Part shown: in pieces, positions 16,142 through 25,755 of the stretch | How positions within the stretch are numbered: position 1 is the stretch's first letter | How the letters are laid out: each line of letters begins with the position of its first letter | DNA from: SIG205 sp045545595 | Lineage (GTDB): Bacteria > Bacillota_I > Bacilli_A > RF39 > UBA660 | Direction: 5' to 3' | Assembly: GCA_045545595.1 (NCBI GenBank) | Contig: JAZQBG010000045.1 | Span: 5,591 to 69,590 of the forward strand | DNA length: 64,000 bases | The notes under the pieces: model-generated | Databases searched by the model: none | What the model was told of the DNA's origin: nothing | What the model saw: the letters and a program-made list of their open reading frames with translations, nothing else | Position numbers and translations under genes: made by a program

Positions 16142-17380
16142 TTAGTCCCTTTGAAAAATATCTCGTGTATAAACTTTATCACGTACGTCATCTAAACATG
16201 AATTATAGTGATTTGCAAGAATTGTATTACTTCTCTTTTTAAATTCTTCTAAATCATTTATAACTTCGTTACCAAAAAATGTAGTTCCATTTTCTAATGT
16301 TGGTTCATAAATAATTACAGTTGCGCCTTTTTCTTTAATAAATCTCATAACATCTTGTATGCTGCTTTCTCGGAAGTTATCAGAATTATTTTTCATTGTC
16401 AAGCGATATATCCCTATTACACACAAATTTTCCTGTTCACTATAATTATAAAAACCAGATATTTTTAAAATACGCTCTGCAATGAAATCTTTTCTAGTTT
16501 TATTTGAATCTACTATTGCTTCAATCAGGTTTTCTGGGACATCTTCATAATTTGCCAATAGTTGTTTTGTATCCTTAGGAAGACAATATCCGCCATATCC
16601 GAAACTTGGATTATTGTAATGGAACCCTATTCGAGAATCTAAACATACCCCTTCAATAATCTTTTGTGTATCCAATCCCTTTATTTCTGCATAAGTATCT
16701 AATTCATTGAAATAAGAAACACGAAGAGCAAGATATGTATTTGAAAATAACTCAACTGCTTCTGCCTCGGTAAAACCCATAATCAAAGTATCTATATCTT
16801 TTTTGATAGCACTTTCTTTTAAGATTTTTTCGAAAACGTGTGATTTTTCTACTAATCTTTCATCATCCAAATCTGTTCCGACAATTATGCGACTAGGATA
16901 TAGATTGTCATATAGTGCTTTTGTTTCACGTAGGAATTCTGGACTAAAAATTATATTCTTACTTCCAGTCTTCTCCCTGATTGTTTTTGTGTATCCAACT
17001 GGAACTGTAGATTTAATTACCATAGTTGCATCTGGTGCATATTCCATTACTTGATGAACAACATTTTCCACTGCCAGTGTGTCAAAATAATTTTTATCTT
17101 CATCATAATTTGTAGGAGTTGCAATTATTACAAAATCCGCATCAGTATATGCATCTTTTGCATTCATAGTAGCTATCAAATTTAATTCTTTTTCTCTAAA
17201 ATACTTTTCAATATAATCATCTTGAATTGGAGACTTTCTATTGTTGATCATATTTACTTTTTCTGGAATAATATCTACTATATATACTTGATTTTTCATA
17301 GCTAAAAGTGTGGCAATACTTAGACCTACATATCCTGCTCCTGCAACTGCTATTTTTAATTTGTTAGTATTATTTTTCAT
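16142..17380 (-). CDS. UDP-glucose/nucleotide-sugar 6-dehydrogenase
   Basis: 412 aa with an N-terminal Rossmann motif GAGYVGLS, then KSTVPVGYT, a FSPEFLRE segment and the catalytic Cys in GYGGYCLPKDTKQL. It oxidises a UDP-sugar, most likely UDP-glucose to UDP-glucuronate or the ManNAc equivalent, with two NAD. Length and motifs match bacterial Ugd/WbpA. It lies between the kinase-like and sugar transferase genes, as in capsule clusters, and is the only one of the three genes still intact. Confidence 0.93.
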   Translation of the reverse strand: MKNNTNKLKIAVAGAGYVGLSIATLLAMKNQVYIVDIIPEKVNMINNRKSPIQDDYIEKYFREKELNLIATMNAKDAYTDADFVIIATPTNYDEDKNYFDTLAVENVVHQVMEYAPDATMVIKSTVPVGYTKTIREKTGSKNIIFSPEFLRETKALYDNLYPSRIIVGTDLDDERLVEKSHVFEKILKESAIKKDIDTLIMGFTEAEAVELFSNTYLALRVSYFNELDTYAEIKGLDTQKIIEGVCLDSRIGFHYNNPSFGYGGYCLPKDTKQLLANYEDVPENLIEAIVDSNKTRKDFIAERILKISGFYNYSEQENLCVIGIYRLTMKNNSDNFRESSIQDVMRFIKEKGATVIIYEPTLENGTTFFGNEVINDLEEFKKRSNTILANHYNSCLDDVRDKVYTRDIFQRD

Positions 17381-17432
17381 ATTACCACTACTTCCTACAA
17401 TAAATATGTGCTATCATTATCAATTATAAATA

Positions 17433-18667
17433 TCATATTTTATTAACAATAATTCCATCAATATCTATGTTAATATTTTCTAAAGCTTTTTTAGCCATAT
17501 TTATCTCTGTTTCTTTCGTATAATCATTCGACTAACCACAAATACCTTATCTACTAAGCGGGACAAAACAAGTGGATCTGACTCATTATTTATGTGTGAA
17601 GTCACAACTATTATATAATCGTATGTTTCTTTAAATCTACTAAAACACTCAGTAATTGAACTAGAATTAAATAAATTGTTTTTTTCTGTATCAGTACCTT
17701 TAGAAATAAAACATAAATTATCAATGTTAGTATTAGTCATATACTTTTTATAACCATCTTTATTATCACTTAGTAAATTAGAAAAACCATTTTTATTATT
17801 AGTGTTAAACACTTCATGTAATTTTCCTGTTTTAAAATCACAATCAATAATAAGTATCTTTTTACCTATATCCGAAAAAGCTAAAGCTAATTTGCTAGCA
17901 ATAAAATTTTTACCTTCATTCTTTTTTGAACTAGTAATCATTATAATTTTAGAATTATCTAAACTACATTTACTTTCTATATTGGTTCTAAGAATTCTTA
18001 TGCTTTCAGTCACATTCATATCATATTCACGTGAAGTTTTTTTATAGTCATTTATATATCCTATTACTGGTATATTAAATTTGTTTTCCAAGTTATTAAT
18101 AGTTCGTATTTTTTCATCAATATAGAATATTACAAAAATAATGCCTAATCCTACAATACATCCTATTCCAAAACAAAATATTAAAATTTTACTAACACTA
18201 ACGTCAGTAGTTTCAAGAGTGAAAGTTGCTTCTTCTAAAATAATAATGTTTCTATTATTATAATTGTTTTTAACTTCTTCCATTAAATAAGAAGCAATTT
18301 TATTAGCGATATTTATTGAATTTTTACTGTCTATATCTTTTACCTCTATCTTAACTAAAAAACTAGCTTCTTCTGTAATAACGGTTATGTTATTTGATAA
18401 TTTAACAGTATTCATGTTTAAGCCTAAATCGCTTATTACTTTAGTTAAAGTTTTGTTTGACTTGGCTGTTTCTCTGCAGAAAGAAAATATTTCAGCAAGT
18501 GATGGCGCTACATCTTCAGTTTTGTTGATTCCTTCGTTAACAGGTACAAATAATTTAGCATTTGTTTTGTAATAAATGTTTTGGTTGTTTTTACAATATA
18601 TACCGCCAAAAATAGTACCTAGCACACAACACAAAAGTACAATCCAAATTCTTTTTACAAAAAACAT
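17433..18667 (-). pseudogene. Wzz/BY-kinase-like fusion, frameshifted, with degenerate ATP motifs
   Basis: A Wzz-type chain-length domain with helices at about 6-24 and 160-182 is fused to a CpsD-like kinase domain, the usual plan for polysaccharide export control. The Walker A is SSKKNEGKN (246-254) instead of PGEGKS/T, and the Walker B position reads YIIVVTS (351-357) instead of IIIDTPP; only the A' motif IIDCD (273-277) is normal. ATP hydrolysis is therefore doubtful. The frame ends early at 17501 (388 aa), but a shift near 17520-17535 opens YTKETEINMAKKALENINI and ends at 17433, matching the expected C-terminus. The Tyr-rich tail is absent. Confidence 0.75.
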
Positions 18668-18706
18668 AAATAAATCTTATATCTAATAGCATTTTAATTA
18701 TAAAAA

Positions 18707-18728
18707 AATAAGAGTTTTCACTCTTATT
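18707..18728 (-). terminator. Terminator of the 151-aa gene
   Basis: Arms AATAAGAGT / ACTCTTATT with a 4-base loop and a T run on the minus strand, 120 bases beyond the gene. Confidence 0.75.
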
Positions 18729-18850
18729 ATTTATAACTTGTGATGTAAATTTCAAATATTAATTTAATATTTTTTATAACATCTATTATTAAATTTAACA
18801 CTATAATCCCTCTTTACGGATAGATATTCTACCATAAAAAGGAATATATG

Positions 18851-19306
18851 TCAAAATTTGGTATTAATGATAGACTTTAAAACCAAGGATTTGTATCTTT
18901 CTGCAGTTTCTGGACGAGTAAAAAGATTATTCTTTTTATATACAATCATCATATTATTTTCATCTTTGCAATATTTTATTAATTTATAATCTACATCATT
19001 TGTAACATTTAAAAAATAGAATTTTTCAAGTTTTTTGCTAATAATGGATATTCTATCAACACCATATCTATTATTTTCAAAATAATAATAGTAGGAATTA
19101 TTTTCATGTATGTCCAAATTTTCTGGAATATCAAATTCTATAGAATCATAACTGGCATTTTTAACACTAATATATAAATCATTTATATGTTGTCTAAATA
19201 GTTCTAAATTTTCATAGGTTTTAATTATTTCTTTGTTTTTTTCTAGAAAGCCAACCAAATTTCTAATACTTTTTCTTTTTTCAAAATCACTTAGTTCATT
19301 TTTCAT
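18851..19306 (-). CDS. Hypothetical protein, 151 aa
   Basis: Not recognised. It is a charged, soluble-looking protein, helical in its first half (KRKSIRNLVGFLEKNKEIIK) and Tyr/Asn-rich in the middle (NNSYYYYFENNRYG), without signal peptide or membrane helix. A GGAG-type ribosome-binding site lies upstream and a terminator downstream, so it is a single-gene unit between the tmRNA gene and the exopolysaccharide cluster. Confidence 0.6.
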   Translation of the reverse strand: MKNELSDFEKRKSIRNLVGFLEKNKEIIKTYENLELFRQHINDLYISVKNASYDSIEFDIPENLDIHENNSYYYYFENNRYGVDRISIISKKLEKFYFLNVTNDVDYKLIKYCKDENNMMIVYKKNNLFTRPETAERYKSLVLKSIINTKF

Positions 19307-19403
19307 TATATTTTCTCCTTCTCTAGACTATTAAATATATGTAGGAATATAATAAAAAATTCACAAAATAAAAAAACTATTTTTCAAGAGATTAAATCAT
19401 AAT

Positions 19404-19764
19404 TGGTGGAGATGAGGGGTAGCGAACCCCTGTCCAAAAATAAATCATTAGTACATCTACAAGCTTAGTCAATTTTTAAATTTCCTAATAGATAAAACAA
19501 ATTGACAAACCTATCTATTAGTAAGTCTTTAAATATTCGTTATTCTAGCAAGACAATAGAATAATATAGTTCACTAAATATGAGCCCCTAATATTCCCCG
19601 TGAACAAAGGAATAAAAGAAGCTTACACCAACCCTAAATTAATTAGGCAAAAGAAGGTGCAAAGTTATAATTATTTTTTCCGTTTATTTTTCGGTTTTGG
19701 AATTAACGCATACCTGCGACTTGCAGTAGTTAACTCATTATTTCTGTCGAATCAATTCATCCCC
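19404..19764 (-). ncRNA. ssrA: tmRNA
   Basis: The 5' end GGGGATGAATTGATTCGACA and the 3' end with GGGGTTCGCTACCCCTC...CACCA are the two halves of the tRNA-like domain; CCA is encoded (19404-19406). The reading frame at 19643-19681 encodes the tag GKNNYNFAPSFA and ends in TAA. tmRNA with SmpB frees stalled ribosomes and tags the nascent protein. The resume codon is taken as GGA by analogy with Gly-starting tags such as that of Staphylococcus. smpB lies upstream, with one prepilin-like gene between them. Confidence 0.96.
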
Positions 19765-19774
19765 ATGTACACAC

Positions 19775-19783
19775 ATTATATCA
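19775..19783 (-). promoter_or_regulatory. ssrA promoter (extended -10)
   Basis: TGA-TATAAT on the minus strand, ten bases before the tmRNA 5' end; the -35 region is weak. Confidence 0.65.
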
Positions 19784-19802
19784 TATTTTCACTAAAAAGT
19801 AA

Positions 19803-19833
19803 AAACCCTTCATAAAGTTTATGAAGGGTTTTA
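19803..19833 (-). terminator. Terminator between the prepilin-like gene and ssrA
   Basis: Perfect 15-base arms (AAAACCCTTCATAAA / TTTATGAAGGGTTTT) around one base, T-rich on the minus strand. It separates the smpB transcript from ssrA. Confidence 0.9.
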
Positions 19834-19846
19834 TAGTTGAATCTTA

Positions 19847-21730
19847 TTATTCCTCAGCAATTCTAGCATAAATCCATTCTACAAATCCATCTCTAACTCC
19901 TTGTGACATTGTTGATGAAATTGTATTTGAACCATACAATGGCCATTTTTTAGACAATGTTATAATAATATCAACTTCATAATTTTCTTTTGTGAATTTG
20001 TAAACTAGGTTACTAAATGCGCTTTTTGTTCCACTACTGCTACTTAAGACTGTATTTTTAAATGAAGTGAATCGGTTTTTATACGAACGTGTTGATAATC
20101 CTGTGTAATAATTCTCAAAAGCATCTGAAATTGATAGACTACTGTTTTGACTCAAATTATAGTATATTACCCATCCATCAGTATCAGCATACATATCATC
20201 CATATTAAAACTAGTATTACTATTACCTAACAAATTCATTGTTGCCTTTTTATATCCTGCAACTGTTTTATCGGTTACTGTTGATAATAAATTATCAACC
20301 ATGAATGTTTGAAGATCTCCTGCCCAACTTGCTACTGAGTCAACAGTTATTTGATTAAGTAGATCATAAGGAGAACTAGCTGTTTGATACATTCTGGTAT
20401 CAATTACTGCAGCCATATGTATTAAGTCTATAGTATCATCATTTATTGTAAAACTTTTTTTATTATTAAAATATGTTTTTAAATTTAATGCGTTTGATTG
20501 AACGTATTCACGAAATGAATAATCAGTTCTTGAAACCTTATCCCAATTTGAACCAGTATATGAAAATGTTCGAATATAATTAAATACTAACCACTTGCTG
20601 TATGAGGGTTTATAATTTGCAGTTGTATAAGTGGCAGTTGTTGCATAGTTTTTCGCTAATAATTCTAGTCGTGCTATGTTTTTTAATAATGTTGCTACAT
20701 CTCTCGGATATTTTAGTTTTTCTGTATATAGTATATTACTTCCATAATTATTTCTTATATTATTATCACCATCATACATTATTATTTCATATTTGTTATC
20801 AGCATTTATTCTTAACTCTCCACTACCCTTTACATTTGAATTCATAGATATAGAGTTATCATTAATAATATTACCATATTGATCGATTTTGTTTATTGTT
20901 CCATCATTAAATTCAAAATAAACCTCTGATGTGATATTGTTATTTTTAATATATTTTTTAGCAACAGCTTTTATTTCTTGATATAACACTATAATATTAT
21001 CATCATAACCACTATTTACATCATCTTCTTTTTCATAATTTCCGTTACTATCAATTATTACTACTTCATTGTTTGATAATTCTATTGAGTACTTAAAAGA
21101 TAATGATTCATCTAATATAATGTTTCCGTTTAATGATTTATTTGCGTTAGGATTTATTAATTTATACACTTCTATTTTTGAACCGTCATTTAAATATTCA
21201 TATATTATTTCACCCTCAAATATAAATCTTTTGCTACCAGTAATTTCATTGTAGGTAGAATACATATCTATAAATAGAGCTAATTCGTTATATAATGACA
21301 ATACATCTCTCGACTCAATTAATGATTTAGTTACTATATTATTTGAATTATAGTCTTTAATTGCATCTATATTTTCACCCTCTAATAATACTGATATCTC
21401 TTTTTGGGGATTAATTTTAATTATACAAAAACTACAAGATTCACCTTTATATTTAAAATAATTTGTTTCTGTTTTTGTACCATCACTATTAATCATGTAT
21501 TCAGTATCATTTTCGATTACATAAAATTGTGTTTTCTCTGGTTCCATTTCATTTAACTTAACATCTTCTATAACACTTTTTGCAAGTATTTTTGCGTTGT
21601 TAACTACAATATCATTTTTTGATTTAGAAATAGCGTTACCAATAAATACATAGCTTATAACACTAATTATAGCTAATATTGTTATTGCAACTAATAACTC
21701 TATTAGCGTAAACCCTTTTTCTTCTTTCAT
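19847..21730 (-). CDS. Large prepilin-like protein, 627 aa
   Basis: The N-terminus KGFTLIELLVAITILAIISV is a type III (prepilin) signal: cleavage after Gly, Phe at +1, Glu at +5, then one hydrophobic helix. The remaining 580 residues are polar, Asn/Ser/Tyr-rich and not recognised. Most major pilins have 120-200 residues, so this could be a minor tip pilin or adhesin. It is 15 bases behind smpB and read with it. No pilus ATPase, prepilin peptidase or other assembly gene is in the window, so function depends on genes elsewhere. Confidence 0.8.
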   Translation of the reverse strand: MKEEKGFTLIELLVAITILAIISVISYVFIGNAISKSKNDIVVNNAKILAKSVIEDVKLNEMEPEKTQFYVIENDTEYMINSDGTKTETNYFKYKGESCSFCIIKINPQKEISVLLEGENIDAIKDYNSNNIVTKSLIESRDVLSLYNELALFIDMYSTYNEITGSKRFIFEGEIIYEYLNDGSKIEVYKLINPNANKSLNGNIILDESLSFKYSIELSNNEVVIIDSNGNYEKEDDVNSGYDDNIIVLYQEIKAVAKKYIKNNNITSEVYFEFNDGTINKIDQYGNIINDNSISMNSNVKGSGELRINADNKYEIIMYDGDNNIRNNYGSNILYTEKLKYPRDVATLLKNIARLELLAKNYATTATYTTANYKPSYSKWLVFNYIRTFSYTGSNWDKVSRTDYSFREYVQSNALNLKTYFNNKKSFTINDDTIDLIHMAAVIDTRMYQTASSPYDLLNQITVDSVASWAGDLQTFMVDNLLSTVTDKTVAGYKKATMNLLGNSNTSFNMDDMYADTDGWVIYYNLSQNSSLSISDAFENYYTGLSTRSYKNRFTSFKNTVLSSSSGTKSAFSNLVYKFTKENYEVDIIITLSKKWPLYGSNTISSTMSQGVRDGFVEWIYARIAEE

Positions 21731-21745
21731 AACATCACTGTCCTA

Positions 21746-22180
21746 TTAATATCTACAGATTTTATTTAGTTCTCTTTCTTGTTCTCTTTTTTTGATAGAT
21801 TCTCTTTTGTCGTATAACTTCTTACCTTTTCCGATACCAAGCAATACTTTTGCTTTGCCCCTAGTTATATATACCTTAACAGGGAAAAGTGCATAACCCT
21901 CAATATCTAACTTATTTTTAATCTTTAATATTTCTTTTTTATGAAGCAACAATTTTCTAGTTCTTGTTTCTTCATGATTAAATCTATTACCTTCTTTATA
22001 TGGTGCGATATACATATTTAAAAGAAAAGCTTCACCATTTTTTATAATGGCATAACTATCTTTTAAGTTTGCGCTTCCGTTTCTTATAGATTTAATCTCT
22101 GTACCTTGTAAAACAATACCAGCCTCATATTCTTCATCAATAAAATAATCAAATCTTGCTTTTTTATTTAATATCTCCAT
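21746..22180 (-). CDS. smpB: SsrA-binding protein SmpB
   Basis: 144 aa with the conserved N-terminus (NKKARFDYFIDEEYEAGIVL), QGTEIKSIRNGSANLKDSY, NRFNHEETRTRKLLLHKKEI and a basic C-terminal tail that mimics an mRNA codon-anticodon stem in the A site. It binds tmRNA and brings it to stalled ribosomes. It follows capA by three bases and rnr lies beyond; grouping with rnr fits the RNase R role in degrading non-stop mRNA. Confidence 0.98.
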   Translation of the reverse strand: MEILNKKARFDYFIDEEYEAGIVLQGTEIKSIRNGSANLKDSYAIIKNGEAFLLNMYIAPYKEGNRFNHEETRTRKLLLHKKEILKIKNKLDIEGYALFPVKVYITRGKAKVLLGIGKGKKLYDKRESIKKREQERELNKICRY

Positions 22181-22183
22181 GTT

Positions 22184-23344
22184 CTATCCCTCCAAGCTAA
22201 CAATTGGAATTGTATTATCATATTGTCTTATAATATTTGAAAATTTTTCATAATAACTCTTATAATTGTATAATTCGTTATCTGTTAACATTCTATATGG
22301 AATAACTTTGTAGTTAGACCAATTTCTATAATAAGTATAAATTAATTCAGTATTTAAATTACTAAGTGTAATATTTGATGTTTGATCTTCTTCCACAGTT
22401 TTGTTGATATCTACTGAAACTAGTGCGCCAGTTAATCTTTCAACTCCAATTTGTGCGGAGATAAAATTTCCTAACGAATAGATTACTAATGTATTTCCAA
22501 CATATTCAATAGGTTGTAATACATGTGGATGAGTTCCAATTATAATATCAACACCTAAATCTGATAGATAACGTGCTACTCTTTTTTGTTCGTCACTTGC
22601 ACTATGCCAATATTCATTTCCCCAATGCATAGATATTAATATAACATCAACTTGGTCTCTTACTCTTTCGATATCTTCTTTAACTTTTTCGTCTGAGTAG
22701 GTTACTGCATAATAATTTTTACCACCTGGGTGAAGTAGTCCATTAGTACTAGTAGTATAAGCAAGTAATGTATATTTAATATTATTTTTTTCCATTATTC
22801 TAGGAGTAATTCTATCTTCTTCACTCTCATAAGAACCCGCAGTTAATACTCCTTCTTTTTGTTTCCAATAATTTAATGAGTGAAGTACTCCTTTTTCCCC
22901 TTTATCAAGTGTATGATTACTAGCTAAGTTTACAAGATTAAATCCCATATTAACCATACAATCTCCTATTTCATCTGGAGAATTAAACAATGGATAAGAA
23001 GACATTCCTAAATCTTTACCACCTATTATTGTTTCTTGATTATAGAATGCTAAATCATAGTTTTGGACAATTGGTGCGATATAAGTCATTTGTTTAGTAA
23101 AGTCATAATTATTATTACCAAGGTGAGCATCTCCATAAACAGTTGTGTGGATAAGTGCATCACCCGTCATAATTAAACTTAATTTATAATTTTTAGGATA
23201 TATCTCTTTAGGTTCTTCTACCTTTTCCTCTACTTCTTTTTTAGGTTCTTCTTTTTCATTATTGTTTTTAACTATATACACATTAGTAGTAACAATTCCT
23301 ATTGCAAAAAATATTAATAAAAGATTTTTAAATATTCTTCTCAT
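22184..23344 (-). CDS. CapA-family membrane-anchored metallophosphatase-like protein
   Basis: 386 aa: an N-terminal anchor (about 5-22), then a PGA_cap domain with the metal-binding blocks MTGDALIH, YNQETIIGG, NLASNHTLDKG, ISMHWGNEYW and GTHPHVLQPIEY. The family includes CapA of poly-gamma-glutamate capsule, but most members lack capB/capC and have unknown substrates, as here. It overlaps rnr by 17 bases and precedes smpB, an unusual insertion into the rnr-smpB pair. Confidence 0.88.
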   Translation of the reverse strand: MRRIFKNLLLIFFAIGIVTTNVYIVKNNNEKEEPKKEVEEKVEEPKEIYPKNYKLSLIMTGDALIHTTVYGDAHLGNNNYDFTKQMTYIAPIVQNYDLAFYNQETIIGGKDLGMSSYPLFNSPDEIGDCMVNMGFNLVNLASNHTLDKGEKGVLHSLNYWKQKEGVLTAGSYESEEDRITPRIMEKNNIKYTLLAYTTSTNGLLHPGGKNYYAVTYSDEKVKEDIERVRDQVDVILISMHWGNEYWHSASDEQKRVARYLSDLGVDIIIGTHPHVLQPIEYVGNTLVIYSLGNFISAQIGVERLTGALVSVDINKTVEEDQTSNITLSNLNTELIYTYYRNWSNYKVIPYRMLTDNELYNYKSYYEKFSNIIRQYDNTIPIVSLEG

Positions 23345-25454
23345 TTCTAGTCAACACCTTTTTCTTAACAATTTCAAAATCAATTGTTCTTTGTTCTGTA
23401 GATGCTGCAATAACTTTTACATCAACTTCATCACCAAGCTTGTACATTTTTCCTGTTCTTTTACCAATTAATGTTTCAGTTACTTCATCATAGTTATAAT
23501 AATCATCTTTCATATCTGATATATGGACTAATCCTTCTATCATATTACTTAATTGAACGAACATACCAAAACTCATTATTGAAGAAATCATACCTGTATA
23601 TTCTTCTCCAATATGATCTTGCATATATTCAGCCATTTTTAAATCATCTACTTCACGTTCAGCATCAATACTAGCTCTTTCCCTTTCAGAACTATGTTCT
23701 GAAATATACATAAGCGCTTGATTCCAGTAAGCAATTTCTCTATTGTTCATTTCTCCATGTAATATTTGTTTTAATATAGTATGTAATGTTAAGTCTGGGT
23801 ATCTTCTAATTGGTGAAGTAAAGTGTGAATAAATCTTACTAGCAAGTCCATAATGTCCTTTATTTTCTTTTGAATAAATAGCTTTTTTCATACATCTAAG
23901 TAACTTACTAGAAAGTATTTTGTATTCTTTTTTGTCACTTAATTCTTCTAACATACGTTGTATATGTTTAGGGTGTAAATCTGTTCTTTTACCAGTTAAT
24001 TTATATCCTAGTAAACTAACATATTTTAAGAACTCACTTATTTTTCCTTCTTCAGGATACTCATGGATACGATATATTGATGGTAAATCCATATAGAAAA
24101 CATGAGACGCTACAGTTTCATTTGTAACTATCATAAAGTTTTCAATAATATTTTCACCAACACCACGTTCTCTTACTTTAACATCTATACATTTTCCAGT
24201 TTCATCAGTTATGATTTTTGCTTCATCTTGATCAAAGTTCAAATATCCTCTATTATTCATGTTTTTTCTAAGAATATCTGAACATTCTAACATCAAACGT
24301 AGTGTATCAACATATTCCTCATAGCCTTCTGGAATAATATTTTCTTCTAAGATTTTATTAACATTTTTATAAGTCATTTGTTTTCTAGATTTAATTACAC
24401 TTTCAAATAAGTCATAATTAACCACTTTACCAGTTTTATCAATTTCCATGATACATGATAGTGCAAGTCTATCCACATCAGGATTTAAAGAACAAATCCC
24501 ATTAGATAAATAGTGAGGTAACATCGGAATAACAGTGTCAGCTAAATATGAACTTGTTCCTCTATCTCTAGCAGATTTATCTAATTCACTATTATGAGTT
24601 ACATAGTTACTAACATCTGCGATATGTACGCCTAAAAGATAATTACCATTTTCTAATTTTTCCAAACTAATTGCGTCATCAATATCTTTAGTATCATCAC
24701 CATCTATAGTAAATATCATTTTATCTCTTAAGTCATGATCCAGTCTTTTATTTACTTCTTCTTCTGAAACTTCACTAGGAATGTTTTTTAATTCTTCCAT
24801 AGCTTCTTCTGGAAAGTCCATAACTATTCCATACTTGTATGCGATTGTTTTGATGTCTATTCTAGGATCATCTTTATGTCCTAAAATTTCTACAAGATTT
24901 CCTCTATAGTAGTTATTTTTAATTTTACTACCTACATTAACTGCAACCTTGTGCCCATTAACAGCTTCTTTGCACTCATCTTTAGGTATTTCTACTATTA
25001 TGTTTAATTTATTATCATCTAATTTTACATAACCTTTATTATCTTCATAGTAAAACTCACCCACTAATTGGTTTAGTTCTCTTCTAAGTATTCTTAGAAT
25101 TTTTCCTTCTTTTTTAAGTGCGTTTTTATCCATTAGTTCTAGAATAACAACATCACCATTTAATGCACCATTAATGTTTTTCTCATGAACATAAATATCG
25201 CCTTCACTAGTTCTAACAAATCCAAATCCTTTTTTATTTGTTTCAAGTTTTCCTTGAAGTAAATGACAATACGGAAAATACATGAATTTATCTCTTTTAG
25301 TTCTGTACACTGTTCCTTCATTTTCTAAATCATTAAGTGTCTTAATAACTTCTTGAATATCTTCGCTAGTTTTTATTTCTAATCTATCAAGAATATCTGT
25401 TAGTTCGTATGCTGTTTCTTCAGCTTTTAAAATTTCTAATAATTGTTCTTTCAT
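23328..25454 (-). CDS. rnr: Ribonuclease R
   Basis: 708 aa with an N-terminal winged-helix/cold-shock region, the RNB catalytic domain with the Asp cluster in TIDGDDTKDIDDAISLE, and a C-terminal S1 domain (GEEYTGMISSIMSFGMFVQL). It is a processive 3'-5' exonuclease that degrades structured RNA and, with tmRNA-SmpB, non-stop mRNA. The secG-rnr-smpB-ssrA order is common in Firmicutes. Confidence 0.97.
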   Translation of the reverse strand: MKEQLLEILKAEETAYELTDILDRLEIKTSEDIQEVIKTLNDLENEGTVYRTKRDKFMYFPYCHLLQGKLETNKKGFGFVRTSEGDIYVHEKNINGALNGDVVILELMDKNALKKEGKILRILRRELNQLVGEFYYEDNKGYVKLDDNKLNIIVEIPKDECKEAVNGHKVAVNVGSKIKNNYYRGNLVEILGHKDDPRIDIKTIAYKYGIVMDFPEEAMEELKNIPSEVSEEEVNKRLDHDLRDKMIFTIDGDDTKDIDDAISLEKLENGNYLLGVHIADVSNYVTHNSELDKSARDRGTSSYLADTVIPMLPHYLSNGICSLNPDVDRLALSCIMEIDKTGKVVNYDLFESVIKSRKQMTYKNVNKILEENIIPEGYEEYVDTLRLMLECSDILRKNMNNRGYLNFDQDEAKIITDETGKCIDVKVRERGVGENIIENFMIVTNETVASHVFYMDLPSIYRIHEYPEEGKISEFLKYVSLLGYKLTGKRTDLHPKHIQRMLEELSDKKEYKILSSKLLRCMKKAIYSKENKGHYGLASKIYSHFTSPIRRYPDLTLHTILKQILHGEMNNREIAYWNQALMYISEHSSERERASIDAEREVDDLKMAEYMQDHIGEEYTGMISSIMSFGMFVQLSNMIEGLVHISDMKDDYYNYDEVTETLIGKRTGKMYKLGDEVDVKVIAASTEQRTIDFEIVKKKVLTRNEKNI

Positions 25455-25486
25455 AATCCACCATCACCTTAAATCTATTATAAAAT

Positions 25487-25514
25487 AAAAAAGACTAAAT
25501 ATATAGTCTTTTTT
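25487..25514 (-). terminator. Terminator after secG
   Basis: Eleven-base arms AAAAAAGACTA / TAGTCTTTTTT with a 6-base loop, between secG and rnr; T-rich on both sides. Confidence 0.85.
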
Positions 25515-25527
25515 TTAGTTTTCTTTA

Positions 25528-25755
25528 TTATTTTATTATTCCACTAGATAAAACAAATGATAATAGTAAGAATGCTACTCCTAATCCAAAAGTAATTCTA
25601 CTTATTAGTAATTCTCCACCACGTTCTTTTCTGTTAGAGAATAAGTCACTACCTCCACCAGAAATAACTCCAGATGCACTTTCTGCCTTACCACTTTGTA
25701 ATAACCCAAGTGCGATTAATAATATTGAGATAACCATTAATAATATTTCCATCAA
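25528..25755 (-). CDS. secG: Preprotein translocase subunit SecG
   Basis: 75 aa with two membrane helices (about 3-22 and 52-72) flanking the conserved loop with GLLQSGKAESASGVISGGGS and the LFSNRKERG motif. SecG assists SecYE-SecA export. It is placed upstream of rnr as in many Firmicutes, but a strong terminator separates them. Confidence 0.93.
   Translation of the reverse strand: MMEILLMVISILLIALGLLQSGKAESASGVISGGGSDLFSNRKERGGELLISRITFGLGVAFLLLSFVLSSGIIK

Noticed and set aside
19600..19815. Plus-strand ORF of 71 codons
   Set aside because: Lies on the complement of the tmRNA gene and its promoter.
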